From: Anagrus nilaparvatae
Taxonomy: Eukaryota; Arthropoda; Insecta; Hymenoptera; Mymaridae
DNA length: 64,000 nt
Assembly: GCA_022575985.1 (NCBI GenBank)
Contig: JAKSXM010000156.1
Span: 2,108,001 to 2,172,000, forward strand
Direction of reading: 5' to 3'
Below are positions 12,233 to 23,700 of the stretch, piece after piece (position 1 is the first letter of the stretch; the number at the start of each line of letters is the position of its first letter). A program made the position numbers and the translations under genes. A model generated the notes under the pieces. It ran no database searches and was not told where the DNA came from. It was given only the letters and a program-made list of their open reading frames with translations.

Positions 12233-12324
12233 TATTATCATCATCACAATCACCCTGGAGGTTTATTTCTTTCTTTCTGCACCAAACTTTCAAGCTTTAT
12301 GCATATACAGGACCTGTATTACAG
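12233..12324 (+). CDS. Candidate internal exon, unrecognised
   Basis: Bounded by acceptor CTCATTTCTAG and donor ACAG|GTGTAT. All three frames across the 92 bp are open, so the reading frame cannot be chosen. Less AT-rich than its flanks. It may be a real exon of a gene spread over the window, or coincidence. Confidence 0.22.
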
Positions 12325-12815
12325 GTGTATTTACGAATTGATTTCATTACTTATAACTCAGATATGGTATACATAAAAAGTTTCATGTCAATCAAATAAG
12401 ATTTTTTTAGATTGAAAAAAATGGTTCTATAAATACTGTATAGGATTCGGTTTTGTAAAAAATTTTTGAAAACTTGAAGCTTTTAGAAAATTTTGAAGAC
12501 CTATAAATATCAATTTTATCAAAAATTACAATTTTTGCAGCAATTTAAACATTTAAGCATTAATTTTGCCATAAATATTGACCATAGCGATGAGAGAATA
12601 AGTGTTTAAAAATTGCGAATAACGGTGCTTTAAAGATAATACATACACCAAAAAAGTAAGACGAACCGCAAATGTTTAGGTTAATTTTTGAGGTTGCAGT
12701 GTTATATTAAAAATTAACAAAAATCCCTTATTTTGCCAACATTGAACTCTGCGTTTCTAGTCCCAGAAAGCCCATTGCCATTAACAGGGGGTGATCGGTT
12801 CGTTTATAACATGGA

Positions 12816-13005
12816 ACGTGTTTATAGGGAGGGGGTACCCTGGAAACCTTAAAATCAAGAGAATGGGGGTCAAATGTATCCGATTTAAGGGCGGGGTTCG
12901 AATAGGACTTAGAATAATTTAGGTTTAGAGACTTAAAATTATTTTGATTTAGGAACTTAAAATAATAAAAGTTTAGGGACTTAGAATAATGACTAAATGA
13001 ATAAC
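12816..13005 (+). repeat. ACATGGAACATGT-family repeat
   Basis: Starts ACATGGAACGTGTTTATAGG, followed by GGGAGGGGGTACC, AAATCAAG, a G-rich block, then several units of about 22 bp of the type GGGACTTAGAATAATTT. Same family as copies near 25, 32.6, 39.4, 41.9, 43.4, 44.5, 53.6 and 55 kb. Confidence 0.8.
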
Positions 13006-13505
13006 AAGGAGAAACAGGAACATTTTGCCAAATTATAAACTGTAGTTAAAGATAAATTTATTTTGTTGAAAAAACAATCCAAATACCCTCTGTTTATTTC
13101 AAGAAAAATACTACCCCATAATGTTGATTAAAATAGACTTTTATCATAAATCAATAGCAAATTTTATTTATATAATTTAGTATGGATAAATCTATATATT
13201 CAATGTATATTAACAGAAAAAAAAGAAAGAAAGATATAAATAAAGAAAGAAATTTTTCATCTACTTGTTGTATTTCAAAAGCTGATGATGCTTTTTCAGT
13301 ACTTACAGATATAGATATACTCTATATTATAAGATTTTATGTTATATCTTATACATTTTTTTCTTTTATACACAAAATTACTTTGCTCTTTTGTTGTTAT
13401 TGAACGACTTTTAATTAAGATCTCTTTATTATTATTTTTATTATTATTATTGTTATCATTATTATTACTATTTTTTTTGCTATATCGATTTATGAAAAAT
13501 ATTTA

Positions 13506-14912
13506 CCGTATAGGAGCCAGTTTTCGAACGTATTGGCTTTCGATCAAATACACACAAATTAGCTTTTATATAAAAAAGTATGCATAATTTATCTAAAACC
13601 GAGTTTTATTATGAAACTATAAACCCTAAAGAACTAATTTCTACGTTACCGATATTAAAAAACAACTTAAATTAATAAAAAAAATAAGAAAAATGCTCTC
13701 TTGTACAACCTTAGGAGATTTTTCTCATCGTTTTCACCAAATCTCGTGTGTTATTAAAATCGATTTTTAGGGATACCTACTCTATGCCAAATACTAAAAA
13801 TGCTTTTAATTACGTTGTGATACTTTAATAAATAAAAGGAAAGGGTTATATTCACTTATTTATTGCAAATTTATTTTAAATAGGTATATCGATAATCGAA
13901 TCCGAACTTTTTTACACATGTAGGTATTTTCGATATTTTCAATTTAATTACACTTTTTTTAATTTAAACGATATTTATTTAATAATAATACACTAAATTC
14001 GTCATAATTACATTATTTATACTATATTTTATAATAATTAATAGAATATTGAATAAACTAACACACATAAACACAATTTAAAGTACTTATATACTTATGT
14101 ATCACTTTGTTTATAACACAATAAATGCTCGTAAATGCTTTGATTTTAATAAAAATTACGTATACACGCTTTGAAATGAAAAAAACCTTTATTTTAATAT
14201 TATAAATATATAAAAACTATATTCCAACACTTTTTTCATAAAATTTATGTCGTTTTTACTTTTAAATACACAAATAATTAAACAGGTAAACGACCCCTAA
14301 TAAAGTCGCGCGCAAACTGATCATATACAGCAGGTTGCTTACATAAGGCGCCTATTTTGTTTCCTTGAGTTTTTAAAACATTATATCAACTATTATCTTT
14401 CGTTAATTAAAATTAAAAAGCAAATTTTAATAAATAAATGTTTAAAATACATGCTTATACAAGTGTGTAGTTCATCTATTGTTTACTATATTTTACTCTT
14501 ATTATAGGTATTTTATATTAAAAAGACAAGAAAAAAGAAGTGAAGAGGGAATTAAGAAATAGGTATTAGTTATACCTATAAGAATTCTATTAAAACGCGC
14601 ATGATTTTAACTTAGTTTTAGCGATTTTCAAATTCTCGAAAATTAATTCGATCAAAATGATACTATTATCAAAAATAGAATTTGCGTTATCGAAATTACC
14701 TTACATTGCACACTTGTAATAAATGTAAATTATAAATTATCCATCAATAAATTTGACATTTTTTTAATTGGGATAGTAAAATATAGGATTTCCCTGATCA
14801 AATGCAACAATATTTAACTCCAAATATTAATTTTAAAGTATATTTTTCAACAAATAAAGATACAGCTAGGTATAAGAAAATGACTTCTGATCGAAAACCG
14901 GCTCCTATACGG
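13506..14912. mobile_element. 1.4-kb TA-flanked element, copy A
   Basis: Ends are CCGTATAGGAGCCAGTTTTC at 13506 and its imperfect complement GGCTCCTATACGG at 14912, with TA on both sides. The whole 1,407 bp is repeated in opposite orientation at 30420-31836 with high similarity, which defines the boundaries independently. No open frame of transposase length exists in either copy, so both are non-autonomous. A block with GCGCGCAAACTGATCATATA and AAGGCGCCTATTTTGTTTCC is the most GC-rich part. Confidence 0.88.
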
Positions 14913-16445
14913 TATATTAAAAAAGTTATAAACATTTTTTTATGAATCATTTTTAAATAATTTATATCAATAATTTCTGTGTTTTTAAGTTTAAAAAATG
15001 TTATTAATTTAAGAATATCGCATCTGGAAAATTTCTTTCTTTATATTTTAAAAATGATCCAAAATTGGTTAATTTAGCTTTGGAGTTGTTTTCAGCTGTT
15101 TTAGGTAATTTCTAAAGCTCTTAACTAATGAGTTATATTTAATTCAACTTTTTATCAATATCTTTTAATAATAATTCCACTAAAAGAAGTTTTGAAAGCT
15201 AAATAAGCAATCTTTATTTTTAAAAACGTTTTTTAAATTTTTGAGCTGCTTTAAGACGCTAATAATTAAAAATTTGTCTTATTTCTTTATAAAAACGATT
15301 TTTTTAGTAAATTATGAGTACAAAATAAGTTAAAAAACAGAAATATATCGTTTAGAATGATTTTAATTGATTAAAAAAAAGTTTCAAAAATTGGTTTTTT
15401 TAAATATCGGAAAAACGTGATTTTGAGCCTTCCAACTCAAAAAAAACTATTGTACACGAAACATTTTTTCTGTTCATCACTTTTTTGTGACTATATATGA
15501 TCTAAGGAACTCAAAAAAACGTACTAGCAAGGTGTGCCTTCAAATTATTTTTTTTCTAAAGTTTGACCATAATAACCGCAATCTTTTGGTGGAATTTCTC
15601 ATATATATTAATGTATAATTTTTAATTTATTATTAACTATTATTTTTTTATTAACAATTCATTTTCATTGTTTTCTGCTATGTATGTTTTATAGTATGTG
15701 GAAACATTTTTTAAAAAATCACATCTCATTATAGGACGGTGGTCGTATTCAAATTTTAGTCAATGAATAGCTGCTCTGAAACCGTTAAAGTTAGTTTTTA
15801 ACAACAATTTAAAATTAATATTATATAAATCTTTAATTTTGTATGTTTGTTTGTTTGTTTGTCCATCCGAACGTGATAAACTATAACACGATAAAACCTA
15901 GAGACATCGGGTTTACAGTAAAATACGGCGAAAATAACTGGTCTAAACATAGACTTGGTTTCATTTTAATTGATAAAAAAAAAATTGTAGATGTTCAAAA
16001 AACCGAATTTCCAAGATAAAAATTTTAAACCAATTTAAAAAAAAAACCTTAAAAACTGAAAAATAATGAAAAATTTTACGATGAAAAAGAATTTCATTCG
16101 ATTCGAGAATAAGTATTATGAATCAACTTAAATTTTCGAGTTAATCAGTTTGATCTGTCAACAGTTACAATCATTTTTCAAGAAATAATAAAATTTTAGG
16201 ACTAATATTATATATATTTCTAATTATTATGGGTGACTAATTTAGTAACTCAATATAGTAACTAAAAGAAGCTTGGACAGCTATTATTAGGGTGGGACGC
16301 AATGGCTATTTGGGAATCCAAGGGAAGAGTGGCAAAGCTTTATATCGCTGACCAATCACCTGCCTGGGTTCCTATGCCCGTCATTTTTATGATTTAGTAT
16401 ATTTTAAATAATGCTTTGGGTAAAAAAAGTTTATAATAAAAAATA
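14913..16445. other. AT-rich stretch, no gene; short (TTTG)n
   Basis: No coding frame supported. Contains a short GTTTGTTTG repeat at about 15845-15862 followed by TCCATCCGAACGTGATAAAC, and a GGACGGTGG motif at 15735. The last 180 bp are less AT-rich and may hold more of the 5' side of the retrotransposon that follows, but the frame is broken. Confidence 0.4.
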
Positions 16446-17724
16446 ATGAGTAAACTAAAACAACATTTCTTTGCAGAAATAGAAGAGTTAATATCAGAAG
16501 CTTTAGATGAAGGGTTCAGGTTCACTGATGTATCTCTTAATGATGTGACCTTGGCTGTTTTCAGCACACAAGCTACTCGGGATGATGACATTCCTCAGAG
16601 AATTATTGCTAAATCACTGCCGACTTTAGGCCCCTTATTAGTTACGTTATTCAATACTTCTCTGAGAAGTGGAGTTTTCCCTGAATTGCGGAAAAAATCT
16701 CTTTTGGTTGCGATCAAAAAAACATCTACTCCTTTATCTACCTCTGACTTTAGACCTATTGCGATCCTTTGTTTTCTATCTAAAGTCATTGAGAAGCTAG
16801 CTCCTGATCAGATCACGTCATTCTTAAAAAACAGCAGATTCCTTGATTCCCTTCAAACGGGTTTTAGACAATTTAGTAGCACTGAAACTGCACTTATAAA
16901 ACTCACAGATGATATTCGACGCGGTATGGAGAACAAGCTGGTAACGTTTTTGCTTCAGCTTGATTTCAGTAAGGCGTTTGACTCTATCTCGCCCTCTAAA
17001 CTTCTCATAAAGTTAAGGGATATGGGATTTTCTCGGACGGCCTTACTGTGGATCGAATCCTATCTTCAAGATAGGCAACTTCAGGTTGTTTCCAAAACAT
17101 CTCGCTCAGACGTGCTTGGCACAAATCTTGGCGTCCCTCAAGGGTCAGTGCTTGGCCCATTGCTATTCTGCCTCTACATCAATGATCTAAAAATGCATCT
17201 CCCTATGGGAGTCTTTCACTTGCTCTATGCTGATGACCTCCAGGTATATATACAAGCTCTTCCTGAAGATGTAAATGCAGCAATCGAAACTCTGAAACTA
17301 ATTGCTGATAAGGTATCAATCTGGGCTAATAGCGTTTCACTGCGCCTAAATCACAAAAAGACTATAGCTATTTATTTTAGTACACCAACTTTTGTTGAAC
17401 GCCTTAATGCGTTGAATTTTAAAATTGATCTAGATGAAGACACGAAAATTCCATTCTCTGACAAAGCCAAAAGCCTAGGTGTAATTTTAGACAGCAAACT
17501 ATCTTGGACTTTTCATATAAAATCGATTGAAAACAAAGTAAATAGGATTCTATACTCCCTCCGGTTCATAAGACATTGCACCACTAAAGACTTACGCATA
17601 AAACTTGTACAGCCACTCATTACCCCACACCTAGATTAATTTAATACAGTCTATCTGGATGTGAGCATGACACTGAAATCTAGACTCCAACGGTTAAGTA
17701 ATTCTGGACCAGAGCTGGGCATAT

Positions 17725-18330
17725 ACGGCAATTTTGGCACGCTGTAACCGTATGCCGTACAGACGGTTTTTGTGCATAAGGACCCGTATGTTACTTGAAC
17801 CGTATATACGATAACCAGCATACGGGACCGTATGCACCCTAGCAGTATATACGGTTAACACTATACGGGAGCCTTATGCATCTCAGCCGTATATAATGTT
17901 TAATGTCATAAGGGCCCGTAGATACTTGAACCGTACATACGGTTCAGCAGCATACGGACCCGTATACACTTGAACCGTATATAATGTTTAATAGCATACG
18001 GACCCGTATACCGTTTGCTTAGGCTTAATCAAAAACGGCATACGGGTCCGTATGGTGTTTAACCGTATGTACGGTTAGAGAGTATACGGGTCCGTATGCT
18101 GTTGAGCCGTATGTACGGTTAGAGAGTATAAGGGCCCGTATGCTGTTTAACCGTATGTACGGTTAGAGATTATACGGTTCCGTATGCTGTTGAGCCGTAT
18201 GTACGGTTAGAGAGTATAAGGGCCCGTATGCTGTTTGACCGTATGTACGGTTTGAGATTATACGGGCCCGTATGCTGTTTAACCGTACGTACGGTTCGAG
18301 AGTATATGGGCCCGTATACTGTTTAACGTC
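17725..18330. repeat. Left subterminal array, unit about 44 bp
   Basis: Units of the form CCGTATGTACGGTTAGAGAG, TATACGGGTCCGTATGCTGT. The best-ordered part (18050-18300) repeats every 44 bp. Each unit carries the self-complementary 12-mer CCGTATGTACGG and a second palindrome TACGGGCCCGTA or variant. In hAT elements subterminal repeats bind the transposase; that role here is inferred. Confidence 0.88.
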
Positions 18331-18741
18331 ATAAAGGAGAGTATATTATTAAAATATATACATTTCTCTGCATAAGGATCCATATGAAACAATTATAAGC
18401 TTTTATAAGTACATTACCTAAGTAAATATTTGACTTTTATAAAGAAATTGGATTAAAGTTCGATAATATTGTATAAATATGCAAAAAATTGCATTCTTAA
18501 AATAGGTATTATAAGACTTACCCAATAATAAAAAATTCTTTTGCTTCTATTTTCTAAATATAAATATGTTTTAAAATCAAGAAGATATTCAAAAAAAGTT
18601 AAACAACTGTTTATAGAAAGCATTAAAAATAAAATTATTATTTATAACAGGAAAAATACAATCAAAAATTTTTAATTTTCATTTTAAAATTCAATTGAAT
18701 AGGTAAAGAACAATTTTTATTCCATACATTTTTCTCCAAAA

Positions 18742-18885
18742 TTAATATTGAATATATTTTTTATTTTCTTTAAGGAAAATTAGCTTTTCAAACAATGAAT
18801 CAGTCAATGATGATCTTTTGTTATTTAAGATGTAATTAGTTAAAGAAAAAATCCTTTCGATATTTAAAATTCTTAAATCATTCTC
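18742..18885 (-). pseudogene. hAT transposase C-terminal dimerisation relic
   Basis: Minus-strand translation reads NIERIFSLTNYILNNKRSSL followed by LFEKLIFLKENKKYI and a stop at 18742-18744. This matches the hAT C-terminal dimerisation motif (ERxFS, then an Arg/Ser-rich turn, then LxxLxFLKxN). Upstream the frame is broken by TAA, and no DDE catalytic region or BED finger is found, so only the tail of the original transposase survives inside the 2.1-kb element. Confidence 0.82.
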
Positions 18886-19074
18886 TAAATTTTATGCCTT
18901 ACGTTATAGAAAAAGAATATATTTTCTTATTGTAAATACTTAAAAATAAATTTCATGATAAATAAATATAACAAAAGTAAATTAGAACATTTTTTTTCAC
19001 TTATTTTCCTAAACATCAATTCTGATTATGGTGTGCCAATAAATAAATTAATGCCATAAACAGTTATAATTTAT

Positions 19075-19770
19075 AAGGTATCTGTATGAAATTACCCGTA
19101 TCTACGGCGAAAATTCATAAGGCATCCGTATTAATTTACCCGTATGTACGACAAAATTTCATAAGGCATCCGTATGAAATTAACCGTATGTAAGGCAAAA
19201 ATAATAAGGCAACCGTATGGAAATGTCATTACGTACGGTAAAATTCATACGGCATCCGTATGAATTTATACCGTATGCACGGGTAATTACATACGGATGC
19301 CTTATGAGTTTTGCCGTAGATACGGGTAATTTCATACGGATGCCTTATGAGTTTTGCCGTACATACGGGTAATTTCATACGGATGCCTTATGAGTTTTGT
19401 CGTACATACGGGTAAATTCATACGGATACCGTACGAAATTTTGCCGTATAAAAAATCATACGGCTAAGGAGGCATACGGTTCAATAATATTTTACCCTTA
19501 TATAAGGTGAAATTCATAAGGCAACCGTATGAAATTACCCGTATGTACGGCAAAACTCATAAGGCATCCGTATGAAATTACCCGTGCATACGGTATAAAT
19601 TCATACGGATGCCGTATGAATTTTACCGTACGTAATGACATTTCCATACGGATGCCTTATGACTTTTGCCTTACATACGGTTAATTTCATACGGATGCCG
19701 TATGAATTTTACCTTATATAAGGATAAAATATCATTGAACCGTATGCCGTATACCGTATATAAGGATTTA
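19075..19770. repeat. Right subterminal array, unit about 41-42 bp
   Basis: Units such as TTCATAAGGCATCCGTATGA, AATTACCCGTATGTACGGCA. The array switches orientation near 19265: before it units read one way, after it the complement, and it flips back after about 19480. The arrangement gives large local palindromes. Spacer words differ from those of the left array although the CCGTATGTACGG core is shared. Confidence 0.85.
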
Positions 19771-20168
19771 AGCGTGCAGCCGTTGCCCAGCTCTGTTCTG
19801 GACTAAGGTACATATTTGGTGTTAGAAGGGATGAGCATATTACTCCGTACAGAAAAAAACTTAACTGGCTTTGCATTCAATCGCGCAGGCTATATTTTAC
19901 TGGCATAATTATCTATAAAATTTTACGTTTACAACAGCCTCCTTACTTAACAAATCTCTTTATTAAACATCTGTCTAAAGATAATGCCAGGAGTGCTGCG
20001 CGTAATAAAGAGCTGCCTCTACCTGCAATCAAGGATTGTGGGTCTACATCCTTTCAGTTGCAGGGGGCACTCTTTTGGAACTCTATACCTTCTAACATCA
20101 GACACTTGCCCAGCTTAAACTCTTTCAAGGCTGCCCTTCATAAACATCTGTTCATCTTAGACCCATAA

Positions 20169-20470
20169 CAAATTATTACATACAATATCCTAACGCACTT
20201 CACCTTAAGTATATATTACATGCAATTCTCGTACTACTATTGTCTTATCTTAAGGATTTATTTACAAATTTTTAAATTCATTTTATATTGTTACTAATTC
20301 TATAAAAGACCTAAAGATTTATTTATAAATAATTTATTATACATTTGTTATTAATTGATATATTTACTTTATATTTACTCCATATATATATGTAAGAGAC
20401 TGCTATAAACTGTGTATATACAATTTTGTTACATTTACAAATAAAGAACTTTTTACTTTTTACTTTTACT
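20169..20470 (+). mobile_element. 3' UTR and tail of the split non-LTR retrotransposon
   Basis: AT-rich trailer after the RT stop, ending with AATAAAG (about 20442) and then TTTTTACTTTTTACTTTTAC, which looks like a short tandem tail rather than poly(A). The exact end and target-site duplication are not clear; the 5' end of the copy near 16440 shows no matching repeat that I could find. Confidence 0.55.
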
Positions 20471-20638
20471 TTCTTTAGGAAAATGAAGTTACAGGGATCC
20501 AAGTGGGTGCAAGCACCTTGATGAGTGCCGAAGTGAGCTGGAGGTAGCTAGTAACAGTATAAAATAAAAAATGGGAAAAAATGAAAATTTAGCTTAAGTA
20601 TGAATAAATGCAGTTTATCGAGAAAACGAACTTTATCG
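20471..20638. other. Spacer between retrotransposon end and 5S gene
   Basis: The first 90 bp are unusually GC-rich for this window (GTGGGTGCAAGCACCTTGAT, GTGCCGAAGTGAGCTGGAGG) and may belong to a 5S spacer or another small element. TATAAAATAAAAAATGG at about 20557 is too far upstream to be a typical 5S start element. Confidence 0.4.
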
Positions 20639-20757
20639 TCCAACGTTCATATCACTTTGAATGTACCTGGTCTCGTCCGATCCCAGAAGTTAAGCAAAGT
20701 TGAGCGCAGTTAGTACTTGGATGGGTGACCGCTTGGGAACACCGCGTAACGTTGGTT
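20639..20757 (+). rRNA. 5S ribosomal RNA gene
   Basis: Full-length 5S RNA of the large ribosomal subunit, transcribed by RNA polymerase III from internal promoters. The ends pair: CCAACGTT (20640-20647) with AACGTTGG (20748-20755), forming helix I. The box A region (AGTTAAGCAAAGTTG, from 20689) and box C region (TTAGTACTTGGATGGGTGAC, from 20710) closely match arthropod 5S genes, as does GCTTGGGAACACCGCG. A 15-nt T run follows at once. Only one copy lies in the window, so it is either a dispersed copy or the edge of a cluster. Small differences such as GTACCTGGTC for the usual CACCGGTTC and CCCAGAAG for CACCGAAG look paired across helix III, consistent with function. Confidence 0.95.
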
Positions 20758-20770
20758 TTTTTTTTTTTTT
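20756..20770 (+). terminator. RNA polymerase III T-run terminator
   Basis: Fifteen consecutive T on the sense strand immediately after helix I of the 5S RNA, well above the four or five needed by polymerase III. Confidence 0.9.
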
Positions 20771-23700
20771 AATTTGTTTCTGATATTTATATTAACAATT
20801 TTAAAATTTTCAATAAAATGAATAAACTATTATTTAGAAAAAAATCGTATTTCCTACTTGTCTAGAATTTAAAAGTTTTCTTTGACCAAAAAAATATGTT
20901 TTTAGTAGTACTGTATTTGGTATAATACCTAATTTTATTATACAGAAGTACCAGTTTTCAGAAACTCGTTGTTTCTCCATATCTCAATTTTTAGGTAATT
21001 TTCACTAGAACACTTTTGGCTGGTCTCATTTTGTTTGTGGTAAGTATCAAATTTCAAACTCCATAAACTGAATTTTTTTGTAAGCAATTTTCTTACTTTT
21101 ATTACTTATAAATTGAATACCTATTTTCAGATAAAAATTAACAATTATTAAACGGCTGCCAAAATTGCAATTTTTGATGAAGATATATTTTTAAGGATCT
21201 CAAAAATTTCGTATACGTTCCAAATTTACAAAAATTTGTTATTAACCTCTTTTCAATTATTTATTTGCAATTTATGAATGAGAATTCATAAAATCAGAGT
21301 CCTAACTTCAGTTTTTTTAAAAATTTGTTTATTTTTTCAAAGATATATTTATTTGCCCATATTTATATAAAAGGGTACTTATGGGCACTTAAAATAATTT
21401 GTATTGGCTTTAGAGACTTCGAATTTGATAAAGGTAATATTTATTTGAAGAATATTTAACAAGACTTGTTTATATAGAAAATACTTATTTTTCAAAAAAA
21501 TATAGTAAAAATAATTCAGTAAATTTACCTATCTTTATATAAAATAACAGTAAATAAGATCATTAAGTAGCTTGTAGAATTAGCAAAGATTGTTAACGCT
21601 GCCAATACCAATACCTACTATAATATCGATTTAACGAAGAAATATATAAGCTAACTGACTTTGAATAGCAATTCACTTCTACTTGAATTTTCTATTTATT
21701 TTTCGAATAAACGTTAATCCGCGACTCTATTAAGTCTTACTTATTATCGTTTTTTTTTTTTTTTTTATTCATTAAGCTTTTTACCTTTTACCGTTTTTTT
21801 TTTCTTATTAGAAATTCTTTTAATATAATTTTATGTTAGCATAAATGGATAAATAGTATAATTAATTTTATATAAGATATTTTAATATATTTAAAAAAAA
21901 AATTTCTCATAAATATAAAAAAAAAAAGCTTGAAAATAGATTAAGTATTTTTTTTTTCTTACTTTTTTTCATAAAAATATCTTTTTTTTTTAAATTTTAT
22001 AAATATACAATCTCATTATACTAAAATTGAATGAGTTTGCATTATAAGATTACATAAAATATATAAAAAAAGAAGATATTTTAGCTGTTAAAAAAATTCA
22101 AAGCCATGTTAATTTTTTTCTTCTTTACTTTTTTTTCTTGATAAATCTGATATTTTTTGTAAATAAAAGTAAATTTTATGACTTTAAGAAGTTTTATTTT
22201 AAGGACTTATTATATTATAAATTAATTAAAAAGGGATTAATAATTAAACAAAAAATTTTATAAACTCATTTTTTTTTTTAAACATTCAGTACACTCTGTT
22301 TCACAGAGTTAAAATTCTCTGAATTTTTTAGCCATAAATACAATCTTAAGAAAATACTAAATTAAAACCGTTATGATGTAACTTTTATTTATTAAGTGCA
22401 GATTTTTTCCTTCATTGACGCTACTTTTATTGAGCAGTCTTACAACTTTAGTCTACGTAATGCAATGTACCTGGTAAAACAATTGTGCTACATTAGAAGG
22501 CTTGCATGGGTCAGAATTTTAAAAACTTTTTGCTTAATCTAAACGTAGATAAAAAAATACTAAATACGTTTTTTTTTAATTTGCTAATTTACTTAGTTTT
22601 AAAGGAGCAAAGCTACCACAGTCGCTTACTGTTTTTACAATGTAAATATTTGACGTCATCTATTTAAAAAATTTTTTATTATTTTGAAAAACAAAAAAAT
22701 ACGTGTCTAATATTTTTTCATATAATTTCATATTATGCAAAAATAATATTAAAATTTTGACCCATGAAAGCTCCTATTGATTTTGGTTACTGATGGTTAT
22801 GGCACTTTCTATTCAAACTCAAAGAATCTTTCGGCAAGGAACAATGAAGACAAAACGAAGGAGAGAATCAGAAAATAGTTCAGGCTGCCTGAGTACCTGC
22901 CAAGAAGAAAGTTAAGCATAATAATAGATAATACTAGAGCACTTAAGGTATGAAAAAAAGTTGCTGCTTTCAGAAGATAGGTACACTTAGAAACTGCAAA
23001 TTAAATAATTACATCTCTAATTATATTCTTAAGGAGGTAATACTTATTCGGATATACTAATTGATACGAAAGGCAGTGAAGATCTAATAAACGCAGAATC
23101 AAGTGTTTACTATGTCAAGAAGACTAACTAGTACGTACAGAGAAAAAAAGCTCGCTTAACTAGGTAAAACAGTAAAGATGAAAGCTAGGTAACAAGTAAA
23201 TTATTAACGGAAAGCTCTAAGATATTCTTAAGAAAAACGTATAAGGGAAGCCCCTTCCTATCATTTTGACATCCTTTTGCTGTGCATGTATATGATTTTC
23301 GCGACAATATATATATTTTGACATCCCTTTCTATCAAAGTAAGCTTGTAATTATGTTTCAGGAGTCACGCATTAAATTATCTACAAAATTACTGATCGGC
23401 ACTTGCGAGGGCCTTTTGTAGCGTAAAAAAAGAATAAAAATTGTTTATAAATTTGTTGTAATCAGAATCGTCAAAAAGATTTCTTTGAGAAAGAAAAGAT
23501 TGCAGATTTCGAGCTCGCTTCTACAGTGCAATTTGATGCTTTTTTCTCATGAGTGAATTAAAATTTCAAAGTTAAAAATGCATCCAATTTCTTATACATT
23601 TATTTTAAAATTGTAAATTAAAAGGTTAAATTAAAATATTTGCACAACTATTAAGTGAAATTTTATAAGTGTTAATAAATATTATACAAGAGATTTTCTT

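Larger units (their letters stand above)
17710..19795. mobile_element. hAT-superfamily transposon, 2,086 bp, non-autonomous
   Basis: Ends are CAGAGCTGGGCAT at 17710 and the complement TTGCCCAGCTCTG at 19795. They are flanked by perfect 8-bp duplications TTCTGGAC (17702-17709 and 19796-19803). An 8-bp duplication with CAGRG-type ends is diagnostic of hAT elements. Inside are two large arrays of CCGTATGTACGG-type palindromes, one near each end, and a short minus-strand relic of the transposase C-terminus. No intact transposase exists, so movement would need one in trans. Removing the element and one duplication restores the RT frame of the host retrotransposon across the junction. Confidence 0.95.
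16446..20168 (+). pseudogene. Non-LTR retrotransposon reverse transcriptase, split by hAT insertion
   Basis: Encodes the reverse transcriptase (RT) that copies element RNA at a nicked target. The first part (16446-17639, 397 codons) has the RT motifs in order: DFRPIAIL (101-108), LDFSKAFD with the first catalytic Asp (172-179), GVPQGSVLGPLLF (229-241) and YADDL (261-265, nucleotides 17226-17240). The frame meets TAA at 17637, a single-base change from a Tyr codon, yet stays open to 17709. A hAT element is inserted at 17710-19795; after it the same frame resumes (SGLRYIFGVRRDEHITPYRK) and ends with FWNSIPSN and SFKAALHKHLF before TAA at 20166-20168. No endonuclease or RNase H region is seen, so the copy is 5'-truncated; the layout and sequence suggest a jockey-like clade. 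Apart from the stop and the insertion it is well preserved, hence fairly young. Confidence 0.92.

Noticed and set aside
12890..12905. GGTTCGAAT resembling a tRNA B box
   Set aside because: Part of the G-rich dispersed repeat, with no A box or cloverleaf around it.
13182..13587. Two overlapping frames near 13.3 kb
   Set aside because: Low-complexity Lys/Leu/Phe translations of AT-rich DNA, running into the end of the 1.4-kb element.
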